This document shows positions 24,541-35,194 of a stretch of DNA of 64,000 nt, in pieces. The stretch comes from Blasia pusilla. Lineage: Eukaryota > Marchantiophyta > Marchantiopsida > Blasiales. Numbering within the stretch: position 1 is the first letter of the stretch; every line of letters starts with the position of its first letter. A program made the translations under genes and the position numbers. The notes below the pieces were generated by a model. The model worked only from the letters and a program-made list of their open reading frames with translations, did no database searches and was not told where the DNA came from. The stretch lies in contig CM114271.1 of the NCBI GenBank assembly GCA_050084515.1, forward strand, positions 43,090,001 through 43,154,000. Direction: 5' to 3'.

Positions 24541-24841
24541 AAATCATGACCACCTAAAGGAGAAATGCCCCCGATTGATGAGGGATAAACGTCAGACCTC
24601 CTCTACCATATACTATTTAAAGTGCTATGTAATAGATGAAGAGTCGGCATCTAGGGAACAGAGGTCAATCCGAGTGGAAGAAAAGATAGGTCATAACACA
24701 CTCCAATTTACGGAAAATATGGTTCAAGAAAAGGACTATGTACAGGTCCCAATTACGAGTTAGAAGTCCTTACGCCTCTTGGCGGAATTGTCTCTTGCCA
24801 AACTCATTAAGTATAAAAACTTTTGCTTGAGTACTTGGATG
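24541..24841 (+). pseudogene. G1 pol linker between protease and RT
   Basis: Short broken frames run up to the SL insertion. The last readable piece, LAELSLAKLIKYKNFCLSTW at about 24778-24837, is positioned as the segment that leads into the RT start, which resumes at 25264 as DVFAYSMDEM on the other side of the LTR. Stops and frame changes are present. Confidence 0.55.
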
Positions 24842-25263
24842 TATTGGATTCTCAACATCCACTCCTCTGAGCACCATTGATTTGATCGGCCCCCTTGTAT
24901 GAGGAGAAGCCTAGATCGATGGTTCCGACTTAGACGTCGAAGGAGTCATAGTAATATGACGTAGGTGGTTTACGGAGTAGCGTTACTAGGTTTATCTAAC
25001 CCTATATTGCATCATGGTGCAGGGCACCATGATGCAAAATTTTTCTATTAATAGAAACGAAGAAAAATAGGTAAAAACCCTAGTTTTCCCGAGTAGTCAA
25101 ATAGTCGGGAGCCGCAGCGGTAGCGCACTCTCGTATGTCGAGTTATCTCCCAGTTCAGGTTCCATCGAAGCTCTTCTGTGAGCGCACGGACGGACTAGGC
25201 CACTTTGTATCTCTAAGTTTTGTAAAGATTTCAGTGATTTAGTCACTTTCTGCTTTTCTCACA
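24842..25263 (+). repeat. Solo LTR of family SL inside G1 pol
   Basis: A 422-bp copy, starting TATTGGATTC (TG to TA) and ending TTTTCTCACA. It is flanked by GGATG at 24837-24841 and GGATG at 25264-25268, a perfect 5-bp target duplication. It interrupts the start of the reverse transcriptase of G1, so it arrived after G1. Its internal hairpin (25009-25035) is perfect: GCATCATGGTGC, a 3-base loop, and GCACCATGATGC. No internal retroelement sequence remains, which is the mark of LTR-LTR recombination. Confidence 0.95.
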
Positions 25264-25670
25264 GGATGTGTTTGCGTATTCCATGGATGAAATGACAGGA
25301 ATTCTAGCACAGTATGATGAACACCAAATTGACCTAAAAGCAGGCGTTGTCCCGGTGCGGATGAGGCAGTTTCGCCTCAATCCTAAATACTCGTTGTTGG
25401 TCAAGGACGAAATTGACCAGCGTCTTGAAGCTGGAATAATTTACCCCGTGTTAAGTGCGAGTGGGTGTCTCCCATTGTAATCGTACCCAAGAAGCAAACG
25501 GGAAAATCAAGGTGTGCCAAGATTATCGGAAGTTGAATGCGGCCACCTTGAAAGACCATCATCCCCTACCCTTCACCGACAACATTTTGGACAAAGTCGC
25601 AGGCCACGGGAATAATTTACCCTGGGGTAAATTATTCCAGCTTCTAGACGCCGGTCAATTTCATCCTTGA
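25264..25670 (+). pseudogene. G1 reverse transcriptase, N-terminal part
   Basis: Two overlapping frames carry the fingers part of a Ty3/gypsy reverse transcriptase. The first (25268-25480) holds VFAYSMDEMTGILAQY and DEIDQRLEAGIIYPV. After a frame change the second (from about 25480) gives GKIKVCQDYRKLNAATLKDH and HPLPFTDNILDKVAGHG. The sequence stops before the first catalytic aspartate segment and before YxDD, so palm and thumb, RNase H and integrase are missing. The end of the frame is made of palindromic filler rather than RT sequence. Confidence 0.85.
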
Positions 25671-25763
25671 CCGCAACGAGTATTTAAGTACCCGGGGTAA
25701 ATTTTTGGATGGGTACTCGGGGTAAATTATTCCAACGTCTCAAAGTTGGAATAATTTACCCCG
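25430..25763. repeat. Palindromic filler made of an RT-derived 16-mer
   Basis: GGAATAATTTACCCCG is native RT coding sequence at about 25433 (in GIIYP). Copies or near copies recur at 25609 (plus), 25623 (minus), 25693 (minus, partial), 25721 (minus) and 25748 (plus). Together they form two hairpins: 25609-25639 with almost no loop, and 25721-25763 with an 11-base loop. The segment joins the broken RT to the right LTR remnant. This looks like template-switching repair at a deletion junction. Confidence 0.85.
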
Positions 25764-25857
25764 TGAACTCTCTTTTCACATAATCGTGATCCTCTTGGGG
25801 ATCGAACTCATTGAATTACTATAAAAAGATCAATTCTTATACTTCTTGTACATTACA
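25764..25857 (+). repeat. G1 3' LTR remnant
   Basis: The 94 bp from TGAACTCTC to CATTACA match the end of the 5' LTR (21337-21430) with a single visible difference (GGGGATC here, GGGGATT there). The near identity says either that the element inserted recently or that the copy was homogenised. The right target duplication CCTTC follows at once. Confidence 0.92.
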
Positions 25858-26330
25858 CCTTCCCATGGAATTTTTCCTTGCCTCCAAACCGTGAGATTAT
25901 TTCGGACCCAAGCACCATCCTACTCAACTTCGGTTTAGTGAGAAGGACATGATCACCCATTTGTAATTACGACACACCACACCAACAATGAGGACAATGT
26001 GTTAGAAGTCATGGTAGTTTCAACTATAAAGAAGCTGGACTCAAAACCTACATGGGTAAGAACTATAAGTTACCTTCTTGAAGGACCAACCCCACGACCG
26101 CATACGATGTGAGAATGTCACTAGTCCTACACGATCAATGAACTGTCTAAGAGAATTGATATCAGTCACGTTCCATAAATCAGACTTGCAATAGTCTAAC
26201 TAGCATAGCAGTAATTTACCTTTGTTTTTCGTTTAGATGAACCTGACCTTGTTTCACTTTCTCGTTCACAAGGCATCAGAATGAGGCTTGGGCTTCCTCT
26301 TCTTCTTGAGAGAAGCTAGGCTTATGCTTG
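25858..26330 (-). pseudogene. E1 TNPA/TNP1-like gene, upstream part of the split exon
   Basis: On the minus strand this exon shows a basic KKKRKPKPHSDAL segment (about 26265-26310), matching PNKKRRVTRVHSD in E2, and then GDHVLLTKPKLSRMVLGSE up to FHG at the G1 target site. E2 has GDEVQLLKPKLSRTILGTG and KFHG at the same place (about 55200-55330). The family is the TNP1/En/Spm-like domain of CACTA second proteins, which in known systems binds subterminal repeats. The exon resumes at 20132 after G1. Frame damage is present between the basic segment and the domain. Confidence 0.85.
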
Positions 26331-26939
26331 TTGTGCACGCTCCGACATTCTATGCATAACCAAAATTGTACATTCAAACAATATAAAATTAAACACGACA
26401 AAACTAGCTTGTCTACTTAATCAATAAACAGAATTCAGAGCTGTTGGTGATGGGAAGCTATGTCCTTATATGTAGTCCACGTGGTTGTATGCTCCCCACT
26501 GTTTCACAAAGACCTTTTCATCAAACTTGCCATTGGCTCTAGGTAAGGATCATCAAAGAGTTGAACAACAAATTAGCACTAAAGGACATGAAAATATTTA
26601 GTAGTATCTTACACACTCATGATAAATTTTTGTACCCAAAAATCAAGTGAATTGACAATTTAGATCATGGTATTTTTTTCTTACGTGTAAATTGAGTGGT
26701 AGCATCCTCATCACTATCGGTGGAAATCCCCTCTTTCAAAGTCACATTCACCTCTCCATTGGTGTGATTTGATCAAGAAATTGTGTCTAGAATGAATCCA
26801 AATATATGAAAGACAATCCACTCTCAAGATAATTAGCTACATGTACGATATTTCAACACTAATACAATTGATTCACTGTTGAAGGACGCCTTAACAACCA
26901 AAAAAAAAAAAAAATTCTTCGTATTCAGAGAAATTGGCA
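26331..26939. other. E1 TNP1-like gene, intron-like stretch
   Basis: AT-rich and without coding potential. By comparison with E2 it lies between the TNP1-domain exon and the tandem array 26940-27790. No separate feature is seen. Confidence 0.45.
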
Positions 26940-27790
26940 AACCTAGTACCTGACATAAACGTCAAAAATCAGATGAGCTTATACCCATCAAACCTAACTG
27001 TGGAATGTGTGGGAACTTATTTCAAAACTTGATGTTGATTTAGATGATCCACGTAGTAGCATGTACTTCTCAAAAGTCCAGCAAGATTAAGTAGTGTGAA
27101 GATCTTGCCTAAAATCTAATGTAGATTCACAACTCAAAAAGCTAATACTTTCCAAATTTCATTTCAAAAAGTGTATAAACTTGTTCCAAACCTGACGTAA
27201 ATCAAGGGCTTCTCAAAATAGGGATTGAGAAGTGACAGAACCAATAGTAAAACTTATTGTAAATTCATACACCAAAAGGAGGAAATTATCACATGTAACT
27301 TTGAAAAGTCAATGTATCTATACTAAAAGCTAACGTAAACTAATATATATCACCAAGTATATACTTTCCAAACTCAATTTCATTGAGTCCTTTAAAAACC
27401 TTTTCTAATCCTGACGTAAATTCAGAAATCAGAAAATATGGGCTTCTCAAAATGTCAATTGCCAAGTGATGAAACCCATACTAAAACCTGACTTAAACTC
27501 ATAAACCAAAAAGGAGAAAATTAACAAACTTAACTCTAAAAAGTCAATAAGCCTATACTAAAACCTAACGTAAATTCATGTACATCATCAAGCATTTAGG
27601 TCTCTGACTTAGTTGTGTTGTGTGTAAAAACGGAAATGCCCTAAAACCTGAGATAAATTCTAACCTAATCACAAAGTGAAAAATTCTCTAACCTCGTTGT
27701 ATGGTGTGTAAAAATCTAAATGTACTAAAGCCTGACGTAAGTGCAGAAATCAATATATAATCACTTCTTAAAACTCCAACTTTGAGAAGA
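26940..27790 (-). repeat. Degenerate tandem array, about 66-85 bp period, E1 intron
   Basis: A core reading AACCTGACGTAAATTCA recurs with variation at about 26945, 27115, 27191, 27257, 27328, 27407, 27486, 27563, 27646 and 27731. The later spacings are 66, 71, 79, 79, 77, 83 and 85. Between cores are further shared blocks such as CTTCTCAAAA and AAAAGGAGAAAATTA. The array lies within the TNPA-like gene of E1, where E2 also has a tandem array of different sequence (55690-56110). The core contains TGACGT, the half-site of many bZIP factors, but no role is shown. Confidence 0.8.
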
Positions 27791-27806
27791 ACTTAAAATC
27801 ATAGAA

Positions 27807-28110
27807 CTACGTAATGTGAAAAGGAATGTTATGAATCTTACCCATGTTTGGTTCCTGAATGGTTGGATGAACATAGATGGATGGTGAAGATCTTGTGTAT
27901 CGGATTGGAAGAGCTTTGGTAGTGGCAGTTGGCACATCCCTCGGTGCTAGCTTTGAAACCATCTCCATTAGTATCTCCAATGTTTTGTTTTTCCGTTCCA
28001 TCTGGGACTTGACATCATCCAAATCTGCACTTCATTTCTTCTCCACTTCTTCCAATTGAATTGTAAACCTAGATTCCACACTCTAATCATAATAGCACAA
28101 TTGAGTGTAA
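27807..28110 (-). pseudogene. E1 TNPA-like gene, coiled-coil exon remnant
   Basis: The minus-strand frame reads QLEEVEKK...SADLDDVKSQMERKNK TLEILMEMVSKLAPRDVP in pieces. It matches the E2 frame at 56409-56759 (LLKVEKKWNADMGVIKGDL and MLVDMINKLSEKRRP) in position and pattern. The heptad-like spacing of Leu, Met and Ile suggests a short coiled coil for oligomerisation. It lies between the Transposase_24-like exon and the intron array. Confidence 0.65.
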
Positions 28111-28559
28111 GGAGAAGTTGAACTTAGTGTTTGGAGATTGAGATAAACCCAAACAAACATTAGTATCAAAGCAACCAAAAGCTTGACTAGAGTTAATGTT
28201 TAAGCACTGGTGAACTCATATGGGTGAAGCTAGATCACTTAGGGAATGGTTATGGTTCTTCATCTTGAGTCCTTGTGGAATTAGATCCCTTCGATCGTCC
28301 ATGCACACCCTGTGAAACAAGCTCTCTATCATTGGTTGCATTATTACAATCAAAGTCCAACTTGCAGAATTCCTACTCACCATGTATCCAAGGAGCCTAT
28401 AGGGAAAGGGAAAACTAACATTTCCAATAGTTTTGAATCCGTGGTAGACACAAACTTCTTCCGATGGATTGTCTTTGGACACAACATGTGAAGGAAAATA
28501 ATATTAAGGAGTACAATTAGCCAAGGTTGAGCGTTGGATGACTTACATCAAGTCCATCT

Positions 28560-29010
28560 AGACCTGCGCGGCCGGAGTAATTGAAATCCTAAACCTTGCT
28601 CAAACCATCTTTTCAACTTTCAACTTGCCCTCCTCAAAGAGCCAATAATCTACCAATCGTCCCCATGACTCCTCATCCATATCATGGTGATAGGAGACTT
28701 CACGATGAGCCCCATGATTCAACCAATAGTTCTTGACATTAACACGCTCTATTTTTCAGAGCTTTTTCCTCATGTACTCCAGAGAAAAAGACGGTGCACC
28801 AACATAGGTGTATGCCTCAGGGATGTGATTTTGCACGGTTGTCATGCTAATCCCATTTTTTTTACTAAGTTTGACGCATGACAAGTCTAAGTACCTCGAT
28901 GCCCATACCTTCAACTCATTTAACCAAGGTTCATAACCTAAAACCTTGGTTGAGGGATGGCCATTGGGCATTAATTCACATCGAGGCTCTAAATTATGCT
29001 CCTTTCGTGC
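28560..29010 (-). pseudogene. E1 TNPA-like gene, Transposase_24-like exon
   Basis: On the minus strand this contains LGYEPWLNELKVWASRYLDL, the AYTYVGAPS segment and, after a stop, WGRLVDYWLFEEGKLKVEKM, followed by a second stop. These align with PGYEPWLNDLKVWTLRYLNL, AYTYVGEPS and WGHLVDYWLSEEGMLKAQKM in E2 (57290-57810). The W..LVDYWLsEE pattern is typical of the plant En/Spm-associated Transposase_24 family. At least two premature stops show that E1 no longer makes this protein. Confidence 0.82.
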
Positions 29011-29429
29011 AGATACGTCCCGTGTCCATAAATCACGCTTTGTTTGACTCCTTCTTTCTCCTATTCAAAGATGCTCCTACAATACACCATCACATACACA
29101 TCCATAATACATCTTTGGAAGCATTCCAAAAGCACAATGAAACACTCAAATTTCTACTCCAATCACCAAAAGTTAGTGAAGGGATCCCTCATATATTACC
29201 TGCAGTTGCACAAACTAGACGAGTCACATCTTCAGTAGAACTTAGGGTTGCACATAATTGTGCCCGGCTACAATACACGACTGCCTCCTCCACTCCCATC
29301 GAGTGGAGGGCAGGAGGTGGTGCATGTGGGAATGTTGCCCCTCCCTACGTACAAAGAAGCCCATCACCATATCTGATTAGTTATATACTCATTACACACT
29401 ACTAAACATAATTCAGATGCCTTCAAATA

Positions 29430-29640
29430 ATAGCTTACCCATGATAGTTTTTGATTCAATTGCCCAATAGGGGGCCAAGGAGGAGGAAATTAGGTACTAT
29501 ACCCCATTGGGGATTGCATTATCATAGAAACCCACCATGGCATCTGATTTGGTGACCATGGTTGAGAGGGGTATGGTTGTTGGGGAATAGTAGGGATGGA
29601 TGGAGGCATCCCTACCGGCTGCAATAGCATGTGCAAGTTA
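29430..29640 (-). pseudogene. E1 TNPA-like gene, proline/tryptophan-rich exon
   Basis: A minus-strand frame follows a good splice acceptor (TATTGCAG, about 29620) and reads PVGMPPSIPTIPQQPYPSQ, then PWSPNQMPWWVSMIMQSPMG. E2 has a Pro/Gly/Trp-rich exon at the same place (58324-58740). The two are alike in composition and position but not closely in sequence. The function of such low-complexity parts is unknown. Confidence 0.6.
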
Positions 29641-30677
29641 GCATTGTGACATAATTACACAATGTACATGTCAGAATGATTTAACATCTTGCGTAAAAAA
29701 ATAGCCAACACTTGAGTGAACACTATCCATGTAGGAACCTTCCAAGTCCTAAATAAACAAAGCAAACACAAAAAATTACCCTATCTTGTGTATTTGCTAA
29801 AGCACACATTGTTGGATGAAATGGAGCCTATACTTTGGCCGCTGGTTCCATTGTGATAGGTTGCACACATTCAGAAACTCATTAATCCATATCAATCTGC
29901 AATAATTCACCCAAATGAAAAACATGGAGAAAAAATTGACTCTACAAATGAGATCAATTACCCTCCCTTCCTCCATCCATGCGTAATCATTTGCATCTAA
30001 CATGCAAGGAGACATCCGAACAATTGGATTGGAATTTGGGTCTTTAGACTATGTGTATCGAATGCGTTTAGATTCAGTGGTCACAATGCCACAATGTCCC
30101 TTGCCCAGGGTTTTAATGTACAAGTTTACTATCCACAGTATTATCCAAGGTTTGTATATCAATTTAGACACATAACCGTGGGTTCATATACATAAAGGTA
30201 AATGAAGGAAACATAAACTCCATGGTCAAATGAGGTAGGCCAGATAGAATCTCTTACAAATCTTTCAACCCACCAAAGAAGAGAGCTTCTCTGGCCCTTC
30301 TCTCCCTCACGTTGCGATTCCCTTGTTCTTTGTATGGATTTGGGGCACTCTCCAGCTTGATATCCTCGTCAAACTCTTATACCATATGGGGGCCTTTTCT
30401 ACACTAGCCCCACTTGGAGTGTCTTTTATTCATGGAAGTTGCACTCTAAGTTTCCTGCATCACTCAACTGAAGACCGAAGTTGCGATTCTTGACAAAGTC
30501 AAGCTAAGATCTAAATGCAAACTTGTGGCACATCACTGCATGTCCTCACAGTGTTAAAAATAACATGAAAATATTAGTAGCATGAAATATGTCCCGAAAA
30601 AAAGCAATACCCAAACAAACAAGGATTTCAAGGGAACCATCGAGTTCCATCAACATTCCAAAATGTACAAGACGGTA
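29641..30677. other. E1 region between its two genes
   Basis: By comparison with E2, the first exon of the TNPA-like gene should lie here (E2: 58971-59815). I see only short broken minus-strand frames and no clear match, so this exon seems to be largely lost or strongly diverged in E1. Confidence 0.45.
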
Positions 30678-33600
30678 TCAATCTGAATCCGGTTCAGTTT
30701 CTGACCCATTCTTTGAATTGTTCTCATCATCATTCACTTGGATGATTGGAACATCCTCACAATCCACTAGAGATGCCACTACTTCAACATCTGTCAACTC
30801 CCTAGCTGAATCAGTCCTATTTCTAGGCAAGACTCTTGGTTCCGTGAGAGGAAACCAATTTCCAAGAGGATCTTTCTCTTCAGATTGAACTCTACAAGTT
30901 CGAGCCTCTTTTCTCTATCACTACTTTCCATCCATCACCCTCATGATAGTCCCCATAAAATATCTGCTCTACTTGGGATGGGAAAACAAACGGTTCTTGG
31001 TCTATTGGCTTGCATGATCGCAGGTTTGCAAGTAGTAACCCTTCCTTGTATATTTTCATAGATGCATTCCGACCTTCCCAATTTTCCCTTACCCACCTCC
31101 CTCTCATTAAGGTTATTGGCTGATCTACCATTCCATAGTCTAGGGCTATAATATCTACCTAGACACCGACATAGGAATACATACATTTCTTATTTAGATT
31201 ATCCTCATCTAGAAACATAGCACCTAATCCATAGTCACAAGTGGAGAAAGTACTTTCTCCATGTGCTCCCTCTACCCTGTAATGATTCCTGTAAGCCTTC
31301 ATACTCTTGTATGATCAGACTTTGGCACTAGGAGGAATAGATAGGGCAAGCAATTGAGGGTCCACCACATCAGATCTCTCTGCAACATCTTGGGTAATTG
31401 CATGTCAAATCCAATGTTCAAATGGTATAATCACATTAGATGCTTCATATTTCCTGTACAACAGAAAATAGAGAAACTTTCTATTGCATTCAATGCTTCC
31501 AAGAATCATATACAACAGCAAAGTAAATTGAGCAAGATCATGGTGCATGAACGTGATGATTTTTCCTTTACCTATGCCATCTCCCCGTGGCCTCTATATT
31601 GTGCAAGACATAGTGGTGTGTCAAATTGTTAAGTTCTCGAGAAAGGGTGATTGAAACACCTACCCCTTCAAGCTCTTCCCCAATGACTCCATCCTCCTCA
31701 CCATCATCCCATATGCGAGTTCTAATATCTTCGAACCTCTTCATGTATTCACTCACAAATCCAATAGCCTCATCCTTCAAGTAACCCTCAACCATACATC
31801 CCTCAGGTTTGGCTTTTGACCACACATGATTTTTCATATATCCTATATATCGTTCCATAGGATACATCCATCTATATAGCTAGTAGCGAGTGGACCACAT
31901 ATGTCTAATTCTTAAACTATATGAACCAAAAAATGCGTCATCACATCAAAAAATGTAGGAGGGAAATGCTTCTTTAATAGACAAAGAGCCACAATAGTTT
32001 CTTCTTGTAGTTTGTTAAACACTGATGGGTCATATACTTTAACATAAATTGCCCTTAAAATCTTTGATAATCAAATGAAAGTCATTGTGATAGACTCCTT
32101 TAATAGCCCTCGAACACAATAAGGAAGGACTTGTTGGATGAACACATGGTAGTCATGTGATTTCATATTGCCCAATGTCCGTTTTACCACATGCTTCCGC
32201 TATTCTCCACAATAATCGGTAGGCACTTTTAGGGTATCAACTCTTTGCAAAAATGTGGTTAAACCACTTGAAGACACACAATAATCGGCTACAAGCTTGA
32301 CAAGTCCATGGGCTCTAGTAGGATGGGGGTGTAGCAACAAGTGAGGTCGGATGCCACAAGCCTCTAGATCTCTCCTCACTTTCACAGTGTCCTTCAACCC
32401 CAATAACGTCTTCAACATATTCTCTACAATGTTTTTCTCCATATGCATAACATCTAGCATATGTCGGATAAGAAGATGATGTACACTCATCAAGGAAACC
32501 AGGTTTGAAGGTAGTCTCCCAAAAAAGATAACTTCATAGAAGTTTAAAAATGGATATCCGCCAATAAGGCAAACTAAAAAATGAGCTTAACCGTTTCACA
32601 CTTGTTCGCTTATACCGATCATTGGGACCATCCACTTGCCCCCCTCCCTCATCATATAATTTATTCTCATCAGCCCATTCAAGGATTTCATTAGCAGTAA
32701 TTCTTGGCACTAGAAGTCTAGGCTCTATTGCACCATTGAAGTAAACTCCATATCTCCGAAGTCTCCATGGATGGTTCATTGGGAGATATCGACAATGACC
32801 ACCAAAAATTGGTTTTCCACATTTCTTTGAGAAGTTTGAATCAGCATGGGGACCACATATGGTACATGCTAGCCTCCCACCATGGCTTTATCCGGGCATT
32901 GTCCCATATGCTGGATAATCGTTAATTTTCCGTAAGACAAAAACCCGGAATATGAACTTAGATGCCTCACCCAATCTACGAATGTCATGAAATTGTACTC
33001 CTCTCCACAATTTTTGAAGTTCATCCACTAGCAAGCGCAAGTAAGTGTTAAGATTATGCCTATTAAGATTCTCCTTTCCTGGTATAATCAAGCTTAACAT
33101 GACAAAGAATTTCTTTGTTTGAAGCTAAATTGTAATTTACTAAGAGCACAAGCCATGTTGACCACGTGCTAGATTTATCAAAAAAGGGCTTTACACCATC
33201 AAGGGTCAATCCAAATTTAAAATTCCTCGTCTCCTTTGTAAAATCAGGATACAAGTTTTCCATATGGGCCCATGCCTTGCTATCAGCAATATGTCTCACT
33301 AACCCATCTTGACTCTTATTTTCTGGTGCCCAAGTTAACAACTGGGACAAAGTTCTCCTACGAAACATCCTTTGCATTCTATGGATAATAGGAAAATGTC
33401 GCAATACCTTACAAGGTACAGAAGAGCGATCCACTTGCTTGAACCTTGCTTTTCCACACTCTTGGCACATTTGTGCATCAAGGAGATCCCCATCGAATAA
33501 TAGATATCCATCTGGGCAAGCATGGATAGACCTATAAATCATGCCTAGCCTTCCAATGAGTTTTTTGGCAACATAGTAGCTTGTAGGGACATGATTCCCA

Positions 33601-34330
33601 ATCAAGTAATACCAATCTATCAATAAGTTTCAGAACTTCATCGATAGCAATGTTTGAAACACTATGAGTGGTTTGGATATTGAACATGAGCATAACAAAG
33701 GCAAGAACCGATGTCTTCGCAAAAGGAATAATGGCTTGCATGCATCAACAAGCTCATCAAATTCTTCCTCATGGTTATCCATAGGCAGATCAACCTTGGT
33801 TGGTTCTGGTTCTACCCCATTGAAGATCCCTACACGGGTGTCTTCCCCATCACCCTCATGTAGATTGTCGTACTGTCAAAATATACCACTAAGAATTTCA
33901 TGGATATCAATATTAGCATATGTTTTGGTGTTACCACAACCATCTGGGAACATGTTGGCAGATCTTATGACCTTTTCACCATGCTCCTTCCTCTCGTCTT
34001 GGTCATGACCTAAGCAATCCTCATCACTCGAATCCCACCCTTCTTTGTTCTTTGGAACTCAACACAAGTGCGAGCGTCCATGCTTTCTCAAATGCTCCTC
34101 GGCTTTAAGAATAGATATAGTTTCTCCACCCTTACACTCACTACAAGGATATCTTACTCTTTTCCTTTGGAGTCTACGAGCTTGTGCACATTCCCTTTGC
34201 CATAACTTTAAATCATGTCCAATGATTCTTTGCGGATTACTCAAGTCCAATCTAACACAAGAGGTAGTGGGGGTCCTCATCACATGAATTGGATCAAAGA
34301 ACAACAACATATGACTCAAAACCAGCAAAG
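30678..34330 (-). pseudogene. E1 TNP2-type CACTA transposase
   Basis: Pieces in order on the minus strand: a basic/Cys segment with KLWQRECAQARRL and YPCSECKGG (34059-34290). Then the Transposase_21 (TNP2) region in several frames: VKPFFDKSSTWSTWLVLLVN near 33150, the NDYPAYGTMPG segment at about 32890, and TSVKRLSSFFSLPYWRIS near 32560. Next LDVMHMEKNIVENMLKTLLG (about 32430). Then a DUF4218 region with GCMVEGYLKDEAIGFVSEYM (31740-31870), DUF4216 with RSCKPIDQEPFVFPSQVEQI (about 31000), and a stop at 30678-30680. The protein cuts and moves CACTA elements. E1 has many frameshifts and stops. Its first part has been disturbed by the SL insertion and the 356-bp duplication. Confidence 0.87.
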
Positions 34331-34482
34331 ATCAGCATGCCATCAACAATTTGATGAAATTTGCCCAACGTTGGCTCTCGTGGTAACCATCAAGACGAAG
34401 TAGATTCAAACATCTGTCAAGTAATATACATAACTCACCCTGAGCTAAATTTGAGGAGAATATCCTAAACCCAAGTATCCAA

Positions 34483-35194
34483 GACCCTCCCCAAAGTGAA
34501 AGTCGCAAATACCATAGACCTGAAGGAAAGCACAATTCTTTGTAAATTTCTTCTTAAGTTCATATACTGCATTGCATTCTCTCACAAGAAGGTCATTGGT
34601 AGATAACCTGTGAGAAAACAAAAAGTGACAAAATCACTGAAATCTTAACAAAACTTAAAGATGCAAAGTGGCCTAGTCCGTCCGTGCGCTCACAGAAGAG
34701 CTTCAATGGAACTTGAACATGGAGATAACTCCACATATGAGAATACGCTACCACTGCGGCTCCCAACTATATCACCACTCGGGAAACTAGGTTTTTACCT
34801 ATTTTTCTTCATTTCTATTAATAGAAAATTCTTGTAAAGACCCTCCTCAAAGTGAAAGTCATAAATACCATGGACTTGGAGGAAAGCACAACTCTTTGTA
34901 AATTTCTTCTTAAGTTCATATACTGCATTGTATTCTCTCACAAGTAGGTCATTGATAGATAACTTGTGAGAAAACCAAAAGTGACGAAATCACTGAAATC
35001 TTTACAAAACTTAGAGATGCAACGTGGCCTAGTCCGTTCGTGCGCTCACAGAAGAGCTTCGATGGAACTTGAACATGGAGATAACTCGACATATGAGTAT
35101 ACGCTACCGTTGCGGCTCCCGACTATTTCATTACTCAAGAAACTAGGGTTTTTACCTATTTTTCTTCGTTTCTATTAATAGAAATTTTTTCTAT
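34483..35194. repeat. 356-bp tandem duplication including part of an SL LTR
   Basis: Unit A (34483-34838) and unit B (34839-35194) begin GACCCTCC and run in parallel with about 91 per cent identity. Each contains about 126 bp of E1 sequence, then TAAC(C/T), then the first 230 bp of an SL LTR. Unit A ends within that LTR; in unit B the LTR continues to its end at 35391. The duplication therefore happened after the LTR had inserted. Confidence 0.92.
34609..34838 (-). repeat. SL LTR, partial copy from tandem duplication
   Basis: About 230 bp, starting TGTGAGAAAA and ending after the CTATTAATAG palindrome, where unit B starts. It is preceded by TAACC (34604-34608), which is the unmutated left copy of the target duplication of the SL LTR at 34965-35391. 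Confidence 0.92.

Larger units (their letters stand above)
20133..25857 (+). mobile_element. Ty3/gypsy retrotransposon G1, internally deleted
   Basis: The element is bounded by CCTTC at 20128-20132 and 25858-25862, a perfect 5-bp target duplication. Its left LTR begins TATGATACCC (probably once TGTGATACCC) and ends CTTGTACATTACA at 21430. The same LTR end recurs at 25764-25857. Between them are a primer-binding-like site, gag, protease and the N-terminal part of reverse transcriptase, all frame-broken. The rest of pol and about 1.2 kb of the right LTR have been lost in one deletion joined near 25764. The insertion interrupts the TNP1-like gene of E1. A solo SL LTR at 24842-25263 lies inside it. 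Confidence 0.88.

Noticed and set aside
26100-26880. CACTA-like pentamers at about 26116, 26575 and 26859 as the left end of E1
   Set aside because: They lack the following AACAATT/AAAAATT segment and the TGACT array, and E1 coding sequence continues to the left of G1 down to 19961.
30589-30888. 99-residue plus-strand frame
   Set aside because: It is a shadow on the opposite strand of the E1 transposase gene end.
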